A DNA stretch of 64,000 bases from Aquabacterium sp. (GTDB taxonomy: Bacteria; Pseudomonadota; Gammaproteobacteria; Burkholderiales; Burkholderiaceae_C). The DNA lies in assembly GCA_030654395.1 (NCBI GenBank), contig JAURXM010000131.1:62001-126000 (forward strand), written 5' to 3'. Position 1 is the first letter of the stretch. The number at the start of each line of letters is the position of its first letter. Positions 45,354 to 54,677 of this stretch are shown in pieces. Position numbers and translations under genes: made by a program. The notes below the pieces were generated by a model. It was not told the DNA's origin, ran no database searches, and saw nothing but the letters and a program-made list of their open reading frames with translations.

Positions 45354-46637
45354 ATGTCCAAATTCGATGTGGTGGTGATCGGCGCAGGTGCAGCCGGTCT
45401 GTTTTGTGCCGGTGCGGCTGGTCAGCGTGGCTTAAAAGTGCTGCTACTTGATCACGCCCCTAAGGTCGCTGAGAAAATCCGTATCTCTGGCGGTGGTCGC
45501 TGCAACTTCACCAACCGGGAAGTCTCACCCGCCAACTTCATCAGCGAGAACGCGCACTTCTGTCGCTCGGCTTTAGCTGGGTACACACCTCAACACTTCA
45601 TCGCGCTCATGGAAAGCCACGGCATAGCCTGGCATGAAAAACACAAAGGCCAGCTGTTTTGTGACCGCAGCAGCGGTGACATCATCGAGATGTTGATCAA
45701 AGAGTGTGACGTGGGTGGTGTCGTGCGCCAGCAACCCTGCGGTGTCCAAGCTATTCGATGCACCGACGCCACCACCCAACCGGGGCACCGGTTTGAACTT
45801 GACACCAGCAACGGCCTCGTTCATGCCCACCAACTGGTCATCGCAACAGGTGGCTTATCCATCCCGAAAATAGGCGCGACCGACTTCGGTCAACGGCTTG
45901 CTGCGCAATGGGGGCACACCATCGTCCCGCTGCGGCCTGCGCTGGTCCCTTTGACTTTTACCGCGGAGCAATGGGCGCCACTGGTGCCTTTGGCTGGCAT
46001 CTCACTGCAGGTTGAGGTCAGTGCGTCCTTACAAAATACGGCAGCAGGTGGCAAGAGAAAAAAAACAGAACCACCGCTTTTCCTAGAAGACTTGCTGTTT
46101 ACGCACCGAGGCCTGAGCGGCCCAGCCATCCTGCAGATATCAACCTATTGGCACGCAGGCCAAGCACTGACCATCAACCTGACGCCCACGATTGACTTGG
46201 CGAGCAGCCTGAAACAAGCCAAAACAGGGTCTCGCAAACAGCTGTCCACACAATGGGGCCAGTCCTTGGGCGACGCCGTGCCGCAGCGGCTGGCACAAAC
46301 TTGGTTAACCCAACAGAGCAACACCAACACAGCCCTGCGCACCGATGCCCTCTTGGCCGAACTCAAAGACAAAGACCTCGAAGCGCTAGGGCGCTCAGCC
46401 AATGCATGGTCCATCACACCCAGTGGCACAGAAGGCTACGCCAAGGCAGAGGTCACCGCTGGAGGAGTTGACACGCGTGAACTCAGCTCACAAACCATGG
46501 AAAGTAAGCGCGTACCGGGCCTTTTCTTCATTGGGGAAGTCGTGGACGTGACCGGCTGGTTGGGTGGGTACAACTTTCAATGGGCGTGGTCGAGTGCCAT
46601 GGCTTGCGCCCGGGCTTTGACCCCACAACCAGATTAA
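45354..46637 (+). CDS. HI0933/YhiN-type flavoprotein
   Basis: 427 residues. It has the Rossmann motif [21 protein letters not shown] at the start, [14 protein letters not shown] near residue 43, and [19 protein letters not shown]. Then come [16 protein letters not shown] and the C-terminal [25 protein letters not shown]. The family (YhiN/HI0933) binds FAD and NAD(P); its physiological reaction is not settled. It is followed 10 bp later by ubiE, so the two are probably co-transcribed. Confidence 0.9.
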   Translation: MSKFDVVVIGAGAAGLFCAGAAGQRGLKVLLLDHAPKVAEKIRISGGGRCNFTNREVSPANFISENAHFCRSALAGYTPQHFIALMESHGIAWHEKHKGQLFCDRSSGDIIEMLIKECDVGGVVRQQPCGVQAIRCTDATTQPGHRFELDTSNGLVHAHQLVIATGGLSIPKIGATDFGQRLAAQWGHTIVPLRPALVPLTFTAEQWAPLVPLAGISLQVEVSASLQNTAAGGKRKKTEPPLFLEDLLFTHRGLSGPAILQISTYWHAGQALTINLTPTIDLASSLKQAKTGSRKQLSTQWGQSLGDAVPQRLAQTWLTQQSNTNTALRTDALLAELKDKDLEALGRSANAWSITPSGTEGYAKAEVTAGGVDTRELSSQTMESKRVPGLFFIGEVVDVTGWLGGYNFQWAWSSAMACARALTPQPD

Positions 46638-46647
46638 GATCTCACCT

Positions 46648-47382
46648 ATGAGCAACCATACCCACTTCGGCTTTCAGCAAGTTGACGAAACCCAAAAAGC
46701 ACAACGTGTACGCGGTGTGTTTGACTCGGTCGCCAATAAATATGACGTCATGAACGACCTGATGTCGATGGGCTTACATCGACTCTGGAAAGCCTACGCC
46801 ATCGCAGCAAGCGGCGTCAGAGAGGGCCACAAGGTTCTGGACATCGCCGGCGGCACAGGTGATTTGGCTGAGTCATTTGCCAAACGTGTCGGCAGTACCG
46901 GCATGGTCGTGCACACAGACATCAACGAGGCCATGCTCAGCACCGGTCGTGACCGCTTACTCAACAAAGGCCTCAGCCTGCCGACCACCCTGTGCGACGC
47001 CGAACAACTGCCCTTTCACTCAGATACCTTTGATATCGTGACGGTCGCATTCGGACTGCGCAACATGACGCACAAGGACAAAGCCTTGGCAGAGATGTGC
47101 CGTGTTTTGAAGCCGGGCGGGCGCCTGCTGGTACTGGAGTTCTCGAAAGTCGCCAAACCTCTTGAGAAAGCCTATGACTGGTATTCGTTCAAGGTGCTGC
47201 CCAAGTTAGGCCAACTGGTTGCAGGCGATGCCAGCAGCTACCAGTACCTCGCCGAATCCATCCGCATGCATCCCGATCAAGCCACGCTCAAGGCCATCAT
47301 GAAAGAGGCCGGGTTTGGTCATGTCGACGTGCACAACATGACAGGCGGTGTCGTCGCATTGCACATTGGCATCAAGTGCTAA
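46648..47382 (+). CDS. ubiE: Ubiquinone/menaquinone biosynthesis methyltransferase UbiE
   Basis: 244 residues. UbiE signatures: [25 protein letters not shown], the SAM motif [43 protein letters not shown] and [17 protein letters not shown]. It C-methylates the demethylubiquinol and demethylmenaquinol rings. The ATG follows a short purine-rich sequence 10 bp after the YhiN-like gene. Confidence 0.95.
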   Translation: MSNHTHFGFQQVDETQKAQRVRGVFDSVANKYDVMNDLMSMGLHRLWKAYAIAASGVREGHKVLDIAGGTGDLAESFAKRVGSTGMVVHTDINEAMLSTGRDRLLNKGLSLPTTLCDAEQLPFHSDTFDIVTVAFGLRNMTHKDKALAEMCRVLKPGGRLLVLEFSKVAKPLEKAYDWYSFKVLPKLGQLVAGDASSYQYLAESIRMHPDQATLKAIMKEAGFGHVDVHNMTGGVVALHIGIKC

Positions 47383-47396
47383 GCCAAGTCAATCAG

Positions 47397-47993
47397 TCAA
47401 CTCCGGCCGAGTAGCTCCGCCTTCAGGCCGTGATCTGATGGGTGCTCACCCAGCCAAATCTTCAACAAGGCGCGGTAAAAATCCTCGCCTTCTATGTCCT
47501 TACCCAAAACCTTGCCATCTAGGCTGAGATGGGTGCCCGTATCGGGCACATAGTCCAACCGAATCACGCCCCCTTTGGTGACTTCACCGGCACCCCGCAA
47601 TGCATGCTCCAACGCATCCAAGCGAGCCTGCAAGGCGTGCTGATCAAGCTCAGACAGGTTGTCAACGACACCCCTCAGTAGCGCATCAGCCATCCGATCA
47701 GCGGACACATCACGCAACAAGACAATATGGATGCTCTTGGCGCCCGGCTGATTAAGTATGGCCTCTGTCGTGGTTTCTTTGTGCGCCACATACAAACCCA
47801 CTGCGTACACTTTGATGATCATTTTGACGCGTACGCCAGCGCCATTGAGCGTGAGCACCTGTCCTGCCACGCTCGCCTGATCGTCAAACTTGATACCCGC
47901 CACATCACGCTCGGCATGGCTAGGCAAACACAACATCAAACCCAGAAAAAATACCAAGGTTTGGGACCAGAAGCTTGAGCTAGGTGTTTTCAT
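47397..47993 (-). CDS. Exported chalcone-isomerase-like protein
   Basis: 198 residues from ATG 47993. The signal peptide has core TLVFFLGLMLCLPSHA. The mature part begins ERDVAGIKFDDQASVAGQVLTLNGAGVRVKMIIKVYAVGLYVAHK, which is the pattern of the bacterial chalcone isomerase-like (CHI) superfamily, and ends DGKVLGKDIEGEDFYRALLKIWLGEHP. Bacterial members are periplasmic and have no demonstrated isomerase role. It is convergent with ubiE. The 154 bp upstream (47994-48147) is AT-rich and holds no further gene. Confidence 0.85.
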   Translation of the reverse strand: MKTPSSSFWSQTLVFFLGLMLCLPSHAERDVAGIKFDDQASVAGQVLTLNGAGVRVKMIIKVYAVGLYVAHKETTTEAILNQPGAKSIHIVLLRDVSADRMADALLRGVVDNLSELDQHALQARLDALEHALRGAGEVTKGGVIRLDYVPDTGTHLSLDGKVLGKDIEGEDFYRALLKIWLGEHPSDHGLKAELLGRS

Positions 47994-48147
47994 CGCTAGG
48001 CCATCCACGTGAGTCAATGCAAACCAATGTAGCAATACATTTTGTTACATCATAAGCACAATATCTACCCACATCATGACCGTTCATCACACGCCACACC
48101 GTTTGATGACCGTGCACTTCACCCACAATTCACGCTCTGACACCAGA

Positions 48148-49380
48148 CTAGCCTTGCTTGACGATGCACTCACGGCGAATCAAGGCCATCGCGTCTTTCA
48201 GCTCGTAGTCAGCATCGCTTTGCAAGGTCACCCTGGCCTCTTCCATGAAGGCAAGCCACAGCTTCGTGTAGTCCGACTGGTACTGCACGGGCGCATGCGC
48301 AAGGATGTACTGGCTAGCCAAGTCTGGCTGCAGGCCTGCCTTGCGGATTTTGCGGATCAAGGCGGCTGCGCCTTTTTCGCTCAGCATGGTCTTGCCTGCG
48401 GTCTTGGTGGCCACGCACAAAAATAAAGTCAACAAGGCACCCTCGTCGGTGTGCCCATCCGTGACCTTCTTCCAAGTCTGCGAGGCTGAGCGGTCATGGT
48501 GATCAACATCACTCAAACCACTCTCGATCCAAAAATAACGCCCCATGAATGCGGGAGTCTGATGAAACAGCTTCCTAACTGGCAGGGTGGCATCCAATAT
48601 TTTCGGCAAATCTGCCAAAACAGCCTGCCGGACATCGTCCACAACGGCGCGTATGTGAGCAGGCAAATCCACAGGCATCGCCAGCGTCAGCGCAGACTGC
48701 GCACCTGCCGCGTTTTGACGCAAGGCCAACACCATGTCGCCGAATGCACGCCAATCAGGCACTTTGCCCCGCTTGGCCGCATGAATCAACAACACCGTGC
48801 GGATCACAGCCTCCGCATCCGGGCCTGACTCCTCCAGCTCTGCTGCGTCCAAACCCAGTTCTTCAACCAGAAAAATAGCCGCGTCCATCAGGTGTGCTGC
48901 ATGGCTACGCTGAGCGAGTTCAAGCCTGTAATCAGCCAAGCTTCTGAGCGACCACTTGGCCAACTGAGGGATGTGATCATCTGTGAAGCCTTGGCGCTCA
49001 TTCATACCAAAGTGACTGGTCTGAGGCATGGCAATCAAGCGCTTGAGCATGTCAGAGCCCCCTTTTGATCGGGACAAAAACGAATGATCACGCAAAGATT
49101 CGGCAGCCAAGAGCAGATCACCACCGGTCGACTCTTCCAAGAAGAGGCTGACCAAATTGATGATGCGGTCTTTCGCTTTTTCAAGCTCAGGTCGCAAAAA
49201 CTCGCTACCGAAGTAACTCGCTATTTGCACCATACCTTTGGGCGCATCACGGGCAATGTCATCAAGCTTTTGCTGATGGATCAGGCCGTGCTGGACGCCA
49301 TACTGCAGTGCTTTTTCAAAGAAAGGCCGTGCGTCATAGAGCGAAATTGACGAGGGTTCGACCGAAGGATTCTCTGACAT
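48148..49380 (-). CDS. Uncharacterised protein, last gene of a J-domain operon
   Basis: 410 residues, not recognised. It is mainly helical with no signal peptide or membrane segment. Segments include FEKALQYGVQHGLIHQQKLDDIARDAPKG near residue 20, YFGSEFLRPELEKAKDRIINLVSLFLEE, LGLDAAELEESGPDAEAVIRTVLLIH and GAAALIRKIRKAGLQ. It appears soluble and cytoplasmic. The ATG follows the stop of the upstream gene without a gap (TAAATG), which implies translational coupling. It is co-encoded with a minimal DnaJ-type protein and two other unknown proteins, so a chaperone-linked assembly is one hypothesis. Confidence 0.75.
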   Translation of the reverse strand: MSENPSVEPSSISLYDARPFFEKALQYGVQHGLIHQQKLDDIARDAPKGMVQIASYFGSEFLRPELEKAKDRIINLVSLFLEESTGGDLLLAAESLRDHSFLSRSKGGSDMLKRLIAMPQTSHFGMNERQGFTDDHIPQLAKWSLRSLADYRLELAQRSHAAHLMDAAIFLVEELGLDAAELEESGPDAEAVIRTVLLIHAAKRGKVPDWRAFGDMVLALRQNAAGAQSALTLAMPVDLPAHIRAVVDDVRQAVLADLPKILDATLPVRKLFHQTPAFMGRYFWIESGLSDVDHHDRSASQTWKKVTDGHTDEGALLTLFLCVATKTAGKTMLSEKGAAALIRKIRKAGLQPDLASQYILAHAPVQYQSDYTKLWLAFMEEARVTLQSDADYELKDAMALIRRECIVKQG

Positions 49381-50130
49381 TTAAATCGCCGATTCCTCGT
49401 CCGACTCCAAGACCACCGTCGTGACCCTACCGCGGTCTGTGTCGCCGGTTTCGACCTTGCCATCGTCGTCCTCATCCTCACCAGCCTCGTCACCGCCTGC
49501 GTCAAATGCACGCACCTTGGCGCGCAGCACCAGCAGCATTTCAATGAACAAGTCAGGGCACTGATAACGCAGTATCCAGGCCAACTCCATCCAGTCTTGG
49601 TCCGCCACCTCTTCTTGCTCGAGTACAGGCTTCACATAGGCAGAGCCTTGTAGCGCGGATTCAGATAGCAACTGACCATCATCATCAACGGCATCAAAGC
49701 GGCCCGTACGGGCAAAAGCCTCGATGCGACTCCACTTTTCAGAGAAATAATCAGCCAAGGCTTCGCTGCCGCCTTCGGTATCGCCAATCGCATTCATGAA
49801 CTCGACCGGATCCGCATCATCTCGAAAGATGATGGAGTTGACCATGCCGCGCAAGTGCGATCGGGTCAGGTCTTTGTAGCGTTTTTCAATGACCACAGCT
49901 CTCGCAAACTGAGCGGGCGTGACCATCAAATTAATGATCGACTCTTTGGAGCTGTCGTACTCGCGGATCACAGCCAGGATGTCTTTCGCCGGCAACTGCG
50001 CCAAAACGACCATCAGTGCGCCATCACCCTCGGCATCGGCCAACTCCACCAAGGCCGATTCGGCCCCAACGATGTCACCAGCGGCGATCAGGCTTTGGGT
50101 TTTGGCAATGAGTGCGAGGTGATTGGTCAT
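49381..50130 (-). CDS. Uncharacterised protein with acidic C-terminal stretch
   Basis: 249 residues from ATG 50130 with AAGAG upstream. Not recognised. The first 100 residues look helical and repeat-like (LIAKTQSLIAAGDIVGAESALVELADAEGDGALMVVLAQLPAKDILAVIREYD). LTRSHLRGMVNSIIFRDDADPVEFMNAIGD follows. The end is strongly acidic (DAGGDEAGEDEDDDGKVETGDTD). There is no membrane segment. The gene starts 18 bp after the preceding stop and is fused head-to-tail with the next gene (TAAATG). Confidence 0.72.
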   Translation of the reverse strand: MTNHLALIAKTQSLIAAGDIVGAESALVELADAEGDGALMVVLAQLPAKDILAVIREYDSSKESIINLMVTPAQFARAVVIEKRYKDLTRSHLRGMVNSIIFRDDADPVEFMNAIGDTEGGSEALADYFSEKWSRIEAFARTGRFDAVDDDGQLLSESALQGSAYVKPVLEQEEVADQDWMELAWILRYQCPDLFIEMLLVLRAKVRAFDAGGDEAGEDEDDDGKVETGDTDRGRVTTVVLESDEESAI

Positions 50131-50148
50131 CAAAATCTCTTGGGTAAA

Positions 50149-50703
50149 TTATCGGTCTTTGCGGTCAAAACCTTGCTCGACCATCCAGTCGGCGCCAGCT
50201 TCTTCACGAGCGCGGTCTTCGGCATCTTCTTCGCTGTCGGCCTCGTCGCGATCGGCATCATCGCCGTCATCCTCATCACCATCTTCGTCATCGCTGAGGG
50301 TGCTTTTAGACGGGTTGGGCTTGCTGTACATGTACTCAAGACCGGCTGCAACGGCCATGAACCACTCGCCCATGGGTTGTGTCAGGATGACCATGGCCAA
50401 ATCCTGCGCCCACGGTGTCAGGGTCAGCGCATCGGACAGGGTATCCCAATCCGGGAACTCATCTGACTCTAGACTGAGCATGTGATCCAACACCGCGGGG
50501 CGCTTGAAGCGAAAGCCTTGGTGAAAAATCACGGCCACCATCTCAGGGCTGAGCTCCATCATCTTCAGCAAGAAGCCCAATTCTTGGCGCTTTTCCACCA
50601 GACGCTGACGCAGCACATCCCGACCTTCAGAATCAAAGGTTAAATCGTCCATTTCGGACTGGTAGGCAGAGCGCAATTCGAGGAAAAAGGGGGAAATGGT
50701 CAC
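50149..50703 (-). CDS. Uncharacterised protein with highly acidic segment
   Basis: 184 residues, not recognised. The N-terminal half is helical (FFLELRSAYQSEMDDLTFDSEGRDVLRQRLVEKRQELGFLL) with PEMVAVIFHQGFRFKRPAVLDHML and TPWAQDLAMVILTQPMGEWFMAVAAGLEYMY. Residues 140-165 are almost all Asp and Glu (DDEDGDEDDGDDADRDEADS). The end returns to a mixed sequence (ADWMVEQGFDRKDR). It starts 7 bp after the J-domain gene. Confidence 0.72.
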   Translation of the reverse strand: MTISPFFLELRSAYQSEMDDLTFDSEGRDVLRQRLVEKRQELGFLLKMMELSPEMVAVIFHQGFRFKRPAVLDHMLSLESDEFPDWDTLSDALTLTPWAQDLAMVILTQPMGEWFMAVAAGLEYMYSKPNPSKSTLSDDEDGDEDDGDDADRDEADSEEDAEDRAREEAGADWMVEQGFDRKDR

Positions 50704-50710
50704 GTCGGTC

Positions 50711-50986
50711 TCAAAGTAAAGAGCTGAAGTAGTTCTGCCAGATGTCGCGAGCAGTCTCTAAAGGGCTGTCCAGCAGATTGCGACGACGGTTATCGTCATA
50801 AGCTTGGCGCTTATCAGGATCGGAGAGCACGTCACTGGCCTCTTGTACGGCCCGAAAACGCTCAGGCGCATCCTCAGCCGTATTCCGATCAGGATGGTAC
50901 TGCGACGCCTTTTGACGGAATGCTTTTTTAACATCCGCCAGCGTTGCTGCACTGCCTATGCCAAGGGTTGCGTAATGGTCTTTCAT
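50711..50986 (-). CDS. Minimal J-domain (DnaJ-like) protein
   Basis: 91 residues consisting of one J-domain and a short tail. Helix II and the loop are typical: HYATLGIGSAATLADVKKAFRQKASQYHPDRN with the HPD tripeptide at residues 31-33 that activates DnaK's ATPase, then FRAVQEASDVLSDPDKRQAYDD. It has no glycine/phenylalanine-rich region, zinc domain or substrate-binding domain, so it is a class C (type III) J-protein. The tail ARDIWQNYFSSLL may bind a partner. It heads a four-gene operon with three unknown proteins, which may be the clients. Confidence 0.85.
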   Translation of the reverse strand: MKDHYATLGIGSAATLADVKKAFRQKASQYHPDRNTAEDAPERFRAVQEASDVLSDPDKRQAYDDNRRRNLLDSPLETARDIWQNYFSSLL

Positions 50987-51015
50987 GCGTGCTTTTGTTT
51001 GCCAGAAACACGGAA

Positions 51016-51043
51016 GGGTTAGTAGGCGCTAACCTACTAACCC
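51016..51043. terminator. Perfect 11-bp hairpin beside tRNA-Pro
   Basis: GGGTTAGTAGG (51016-51026) and CCTACTAACCC (51033-51043) form a perfect 11-bp stem with a 6-nt loop, CGCTAA. It begins 11 bp past the encoded CCA of tRNA-Pro and ends about 30 bp before the J-domain gene. The minus-strand downstream sequence (TTCCGTGTTTC) is not a clean U-run. It is therefore a probable terminator or processing hairpin for the tRNA transcript rather than a textbook intrinsic terminator. Confidence 0.5.
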
Positions 51044-51053
51044 TCGTGAATTT

Positions 51054-51130
51054 TGGTCGGGGCGGTGGGATTCGAACTCACGACCCCTTGCACCCCATGC
51101 AAGTGCGCTACCTGGCTGCGCTACGCCCCG
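51054..51130 (-). tRNA. tRNA-Pro (anticodon GGG)
   Basis: 77 nt with CCA encoded. The acceptor stem CGGGGCG pairs with CGCCCCG, the D arm is GCGCAGCCAGGTAGCGC, and the anticodon stem is CTTGC/GCAAG with loop ATGGGGT, giving anticodon GGG (reads CCC/CCU). The T arm is GTGAG-TTCGAAT-CCCAC with one A-C mismatch. It lies between the MerR-type gene and the J-domain operon, downstream of ihfA. Confidence 0.93.
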
Positions 51131-51191
51131 ACAAGTCGATCACTATAACATGGGTTAACGCCCTACTCACTGCACATTGGGCTTTTAATGC

Positions 51192-51719
51192 TCAAGACAG
51201 GAGATCACGGATAGAGAGCAGGGCCTCGCGCAGAGCACCAATCGATTGCTTACTCATGCGATTCAAATCAGGCAGATCTGGCCCCATCCAAGCGGCATCC
51301 ATCGTTGCGTGGGTGCTGGCCTGCAATGCCCGCGTGACACGTGCATCCGATCCGCCTGAGGATGGTTTGATCCCACCCAAAAGCCGTGAAATCGGCGGGG
51401 CATCCTGAGGCTCATCGTCGTCAAGCTCGATATCGTCGGGCAAATGATGGGCAACACCCATCTCAGCCAACTGATTGCGGGCGCCGCTGATGGTGAAGCC
51501 TTGGTCGTAAAGCAGCTCGCGGATGCGGCGAATGAGCAGCACCTCGTGGTGTTGGTAATAGCGCCTGTTGCCACGGCGCTTCATCGGCTTGAGCTGGACG
51601 AACTCCTGCTCCCAGTAGCGCAGCACATAAGGCTTGACTAGGCACAAGTCACTGACCTCACCGATGGTGAAGTAGCGCTTTTCAGGAATGGGCGGCAAGG
51701 CGCCGTCGATGCGATCCAT
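51192..51719 (-). CDS. MerR-family regulator linked to ihfA
   Basis: 175 residues from ATG 51719 (MDRIDGALPPIPEKRYFTIGEV); a TTG six codons earlier is possible. The MerR DNA-binding helices are clear: YFTIGEVSDLCLVKPYVLRYWEQEF and LKPMKRRGNRRYYQHHEVLLIRRIRELLYDQGFTISGARNQL. An acidic linker and an alpha-helical end (SKQSIGALREALLSIRDLLS) follow. There is no cysteine effector site, so the inducer is unknown. This regulator commonly follows ihfA in beta- and gammaproteobacteria; here it is 89 bp downstream of ihfA. Confidence 0.88.
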   Translation of the reverse strand: MDRIDGALPPIPEKRYFTIGEVSDLCLVKPYVLRYWEQEFVQLKPMKRRGNRRYYQHHEVLLIRRIRELLYDQGFTISGARNQLAEMGVAHHLPDDIELDDDEPQDAPPISRLLGGIKPSSGGSDARVTRALQASTHATMDAAWMGPDLPDLNRMSKQSIGALREALLSIRDLLS

Positions 51720-51808
51720 GGCTCCGATCAGGGGCAAAGGCAGATGCCCGGTGAGTCTTGATAAAAATGGCGATCAAAATCAACAAGATCGCACAAAGGC
51801 TTGAGACT

Positions 51809-52168
51809 TTACTCCAAGTCAGCACCAGATGGCGTATCACCTTGCACCATGTCTTTGAGCTTCTGACTGGCATGAAAGGTCACCACATGACGGGCCTTGA
51901 TCGGAATCGCCTCACCCGTACGTGGATTGCGACCTGGTCGGGGTGCTTTGCGGCGAATTTGAAAGTTGCCAAAGCCCGACAACTTGACGTCTGAGCCTTC
52001 AACCAAAGTGTCGTTGATCAGCTCAAAAAATGCCTCAACCATGTCCTTGGATTCACGCTTGTTCGATCCAAGTCGCTCGAACAACAAGTCCGACAACTCG
52101 GCCTTGGTCAAGGTCGGCATTTCGATCGTCGGCAGGAGCACCGTCAGATCAGTGATTTTATCGTTCAT
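51809..52168 (-). CDS. ihfA: Integration host factor alpha subunit
   Basis: 119 residues. The HU/IHF fold is plain: [55 protein letters not shown] and the DNA-intercalating arm [25 protein letters not shown]. About 16 extra residues precede the usual start, so ATG at codon 17 is an alternative. With IHF-beta it bends DNA at promoters, including those using sigma-54. It starts 23 bp after the pheT stop, as in the conserved phe operon order. Confidence 0.95.
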   Translation of the reverse strand: MNDKITDLTVLLPTIEMPTLTKAELSDLLFERLGSNKRESKDMVEAFFELINDTLVEGSDVKLSGFGNFQIRRKAPRPGRNPRTGEAIPIKARHVVTFHASQKLKDMVQGDTPSGADLE

Positions 52169-52191
52169 GTTACGGCGATCTCCCTTGGACC

Positions 52192-54621
52192 TCAGGCCCG
52201 AACCCGGGCGCCAACGCGCTCGGTCAACGACACCAATATAGCCTTGGTGGCCACATCAATACGCTCATCGGTCAGCGTTTGATCATCGTCGCGCAACTCA
52301 ACTCGAACAGCCAAGCTGCGCTCGTTGTCCGCTATACCGGCCACACTCACCTTAGGCTTGTAGATGTCAAACAAACGGGCACCACGCACCAAACCGGATG
52401 TGTCAGCCTGTGTGATCGCGGCAATCACGGCATCGTGTGCCGTGCTGTCTTGCACAACCAAAGCCAAATCGCGGTATACGGATTGGAGTTTCGCAACGCT
52501 GGTAAAGCTGGGCACCACACGTTGCGCCAATACGGCCGCATCCAACTCAAACAACACAGGCGCAGCAGGTAAGTCGTAAGCTTGACGCCACTTAGGGTGC
52601 AACTCACCCACGTAGCCCACAGCAACGCCATCCACCATCACTTGTGCACAGCGGCCAGGATGAAATGCAGGGTGCTCCGCAGCAAGGAACTGCGGTTGAC
52701 GTGGTGCCAACAAAGTCTCTACGTCACCTTTCACGTCGAAGAAATCCACCGCTCGGGATGCTTGAGCCCACTGCAAAGGATCCGCAGAGCCGTAAGCCAG
52801 CCCACTGACCCTGACCGGCTGATCGAAACCAGATACCGTTTGGTTGCTATCGACCACAGACGCATCACGCTTAAAAACACGGCCAACCTCAAATATCCGA
52901 ACGCGCTCTGCCTTACGCGACAGATTGGTCTTGAGCACCTCAACCAAGCTACCTATCAAGCTCGATCGCATCACAGACAAGGGGCTGGCAATGGGATTGA
53001 GCACCCGGATTGGTTGCGTGTTGCCAGCAAAATCAGCCTCCCAACGTGCCTCAACGAAGCTGAAGGTGATGGCCTCCTGATACCCCCTCGCCGCAACAGC
53101 ACGGCGTACTGCGTACAAGCTGTTTTGCGCTTCAGGCCGCACTTGCGATGTAACCGGCGCCTTGGGTGCGCGCTTGGGCAGCTTGTCAAAGCCAATCACC
53201 CGAACGACTTCTTCAATCAGATCCTCTTCAATCTGAATGTCAAACCGCCAGCTAGGGGGCGTCACGATCAGATGGGTATCCGCGCCGGCTGCTTGCGTTG
53301 AAAAAGACAAATCCAAACGCTGAAAAACCTGTTGCACATCGGCCAAGCTGACAGGCATACCGATGACACGCTGGGCACGCGACAAACGAAGCGTGACAGG
53401 CTTGCGATCAGGCTGCTGCAGAATTTGGTCATCCAGCGGGCCGGCCTGACCACCGCACACGTCGAGAATCAGTTGCGTCAAGCGCTCAAGGTAATCGGCT
53501 GTTGGCGCGGCATCCACCCCGCGTTCAAAACGGTGCGATGCATCGGTTGAAAAGTTGTAGCGGCGTGCGCGGCCGGCAATCGCCTTAGGCCACCAAAAAG
53601 CAGCCTCCAGATAAACATTGCGCGTGTCATCGCCAACGGCGGAGGCATCCCCGCCCATGATCCCAGCCAAGGACTCAAGCTGCTGATCGTCTGCAATGAC
53701 CCCAACTTGCTCGTCGAGCGACACCGTTTGTCCATTGAGCAATTTGATTGACTCACCGGCCTTGGCCCAACGCACGCTCAGTCCGCCGTGAATCTTATCC
53801 AGATCGAACACATGCGATGGCTGCCCCAACTCGAACATCACATAGTTCGAGATATCAACCAGTGCCGACACAGGACGTTGCCCACAGCGAGCCAAACGAT
53901 CGACGATCCAGTCTGGCGTTTTGGCTTGCGGGTTCACGCCCTGAATCACACGACCACCAAAGCGGCCACACAGATCTGCCGCTTCAATGGACACTTTCAG
54001 CGTGGCATCTGTCGTTGGTTTGACTGGCGCGATGGCCGGCCATACCAGCGGCGCACCTGTCAGCGCAGACACCTCACGCGCGATGCCGAGCACACTCAGG
54101 CAATGCGCCAAATTAGGCGTTAACTTCAGCGTAAACAGCGTGTCATCGAGCTTGAGATGGTCGCGAATACTCTGACCCAACGGGGCATCTTCAGCCAAGA
54201 TGTGCAAGCCGCTGGCCTCTTCAGAGACACCCAGCTCGCGCGCTGAGCACAACATGCCTTGACTCTCAACGCCGCGAAGCTTGCCTAGCTTGATCTTGAA
54301 GGGCTTGCCATCAGCACCTGGGGGCAACTCGGCCCCCACTGTGGCACAAGGTATCTTGATCCCTGGTCGCACATTGGCCGCACCGCACACAATCTGCAAA
54401 GCCGTACCGGAGCCCACATCCACCTGACACACGTTCAAGCGATCGGCATCTGGGTGTTTAGCTACTTCTAACACTTGGGCAACCACCACACCGGAGAACG
54501 GAGGGGCTACCGGTTGCAGCTCTTCAACTTCCAAACCAGCCATGGTCAACAAATCTGCCAACTGCTGTGTGGTCAGGTCGGGGTTGCAAAAACTGCGCAG
54601 CCAGGACTCGGGGAATTGCAT
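52192..54621 (-). CDS. pheT: Phenylalanyl-tRNA synthetase beta subunit
   Basis: 809 residues, normal for bacterial PheT. It has the N-terminal B1 and tRNA-binding (B2) domain ([31 protein letters not shown]), the B3/B4 editing domain ([26 protein letters not shown]), B5 and the catalytic-like core ([24 protein letters not shown] region). The C-terminal ferredoxin-like anticodon domain ends [23 protein letters not shown]. It pairs with PheS to charge tRNA-Phe. A ribosome-binding site (AAGG) lies 9 bp upstream. It is separated from pheS by an alcohol dehydrogenase gene. Confidence 0.96.
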   Translation of the reverse strand: MQFPESWLRSFCNPDLTTQQLADLLTMAGLEVEELQPVAPPFSGVVVAQVLEVAKHPDADRLNVCQVDVGSGTALQIVCGAANVRPGIKIPCATVGAELPPGADGKPFKIKLGKLRGVESQGMLCSARELGVSEEASGLHILAEDAPLGQSIRDHLKLDDTLFTLKLTPNLAHCLSVLGIAREVSALTGAPLVWPAIAPVKPTTDATLKVSIEAADLCGRFGGRVIQGVNPQAKTPDWIVDRLARCGQRPVSALVDISNYVMFELGQPSHVFDLDKIHGGLSVRWAKAGESIKLLNGQTVSLDEQVGVIADDQQLESLAGIMGGDASAVGDDTRNVYLEAAFWWPKAIAGRARRYNFSTDASHRFERGVDAAPTADYLERLTQLILDVCGGQAGPLDDQILQQPDRKPVTLRLSRAQRVIGMPVSLADVQQVFQRLDLSFSTQAAGADTHLIVTPPSWRFDIQIEEDLIEEVVRVIGFDKLPKRAPKAPVTSQVRPEAQNSLYAVRRAVAARGYQEAITFSFVEARWEADFAGNTQPIRVLNPIASPLSVMRSSLIGSLVEVLKTNLSRKAERVRIFEVGRVFKRDASVVDSNQTVSGFDQPVRVSGLAYGSADPLQWAQASRAVDFFDVKGDVETLLAPRQPQFLAAEHPAFHPGRCAQVMVDGVAVGYVGELHPKWRQAYDLPAAPVLFELDAAVLAQRVVPSFTSVAKLQSVYRDLALVVQDSTAHDAVIAAITQADTSGLVRGARLFDIYKPKVSVAGIADNERSLAVRVELRDDDQTLTDERIDVATKAILVSLTERVGARVRA

Positions 54622-54677
54622 ATCAGTGATCCTTGGGTATCTTTGTTCAATGAGCCGCTACTAACAAGAAGCGTCAA

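Noticed and set aside
51054..51130. Genomic island at tRNA-Pro
   Set aside because: No integrase, direct repeat of the tRNA end, or mobile gene was found on either side.
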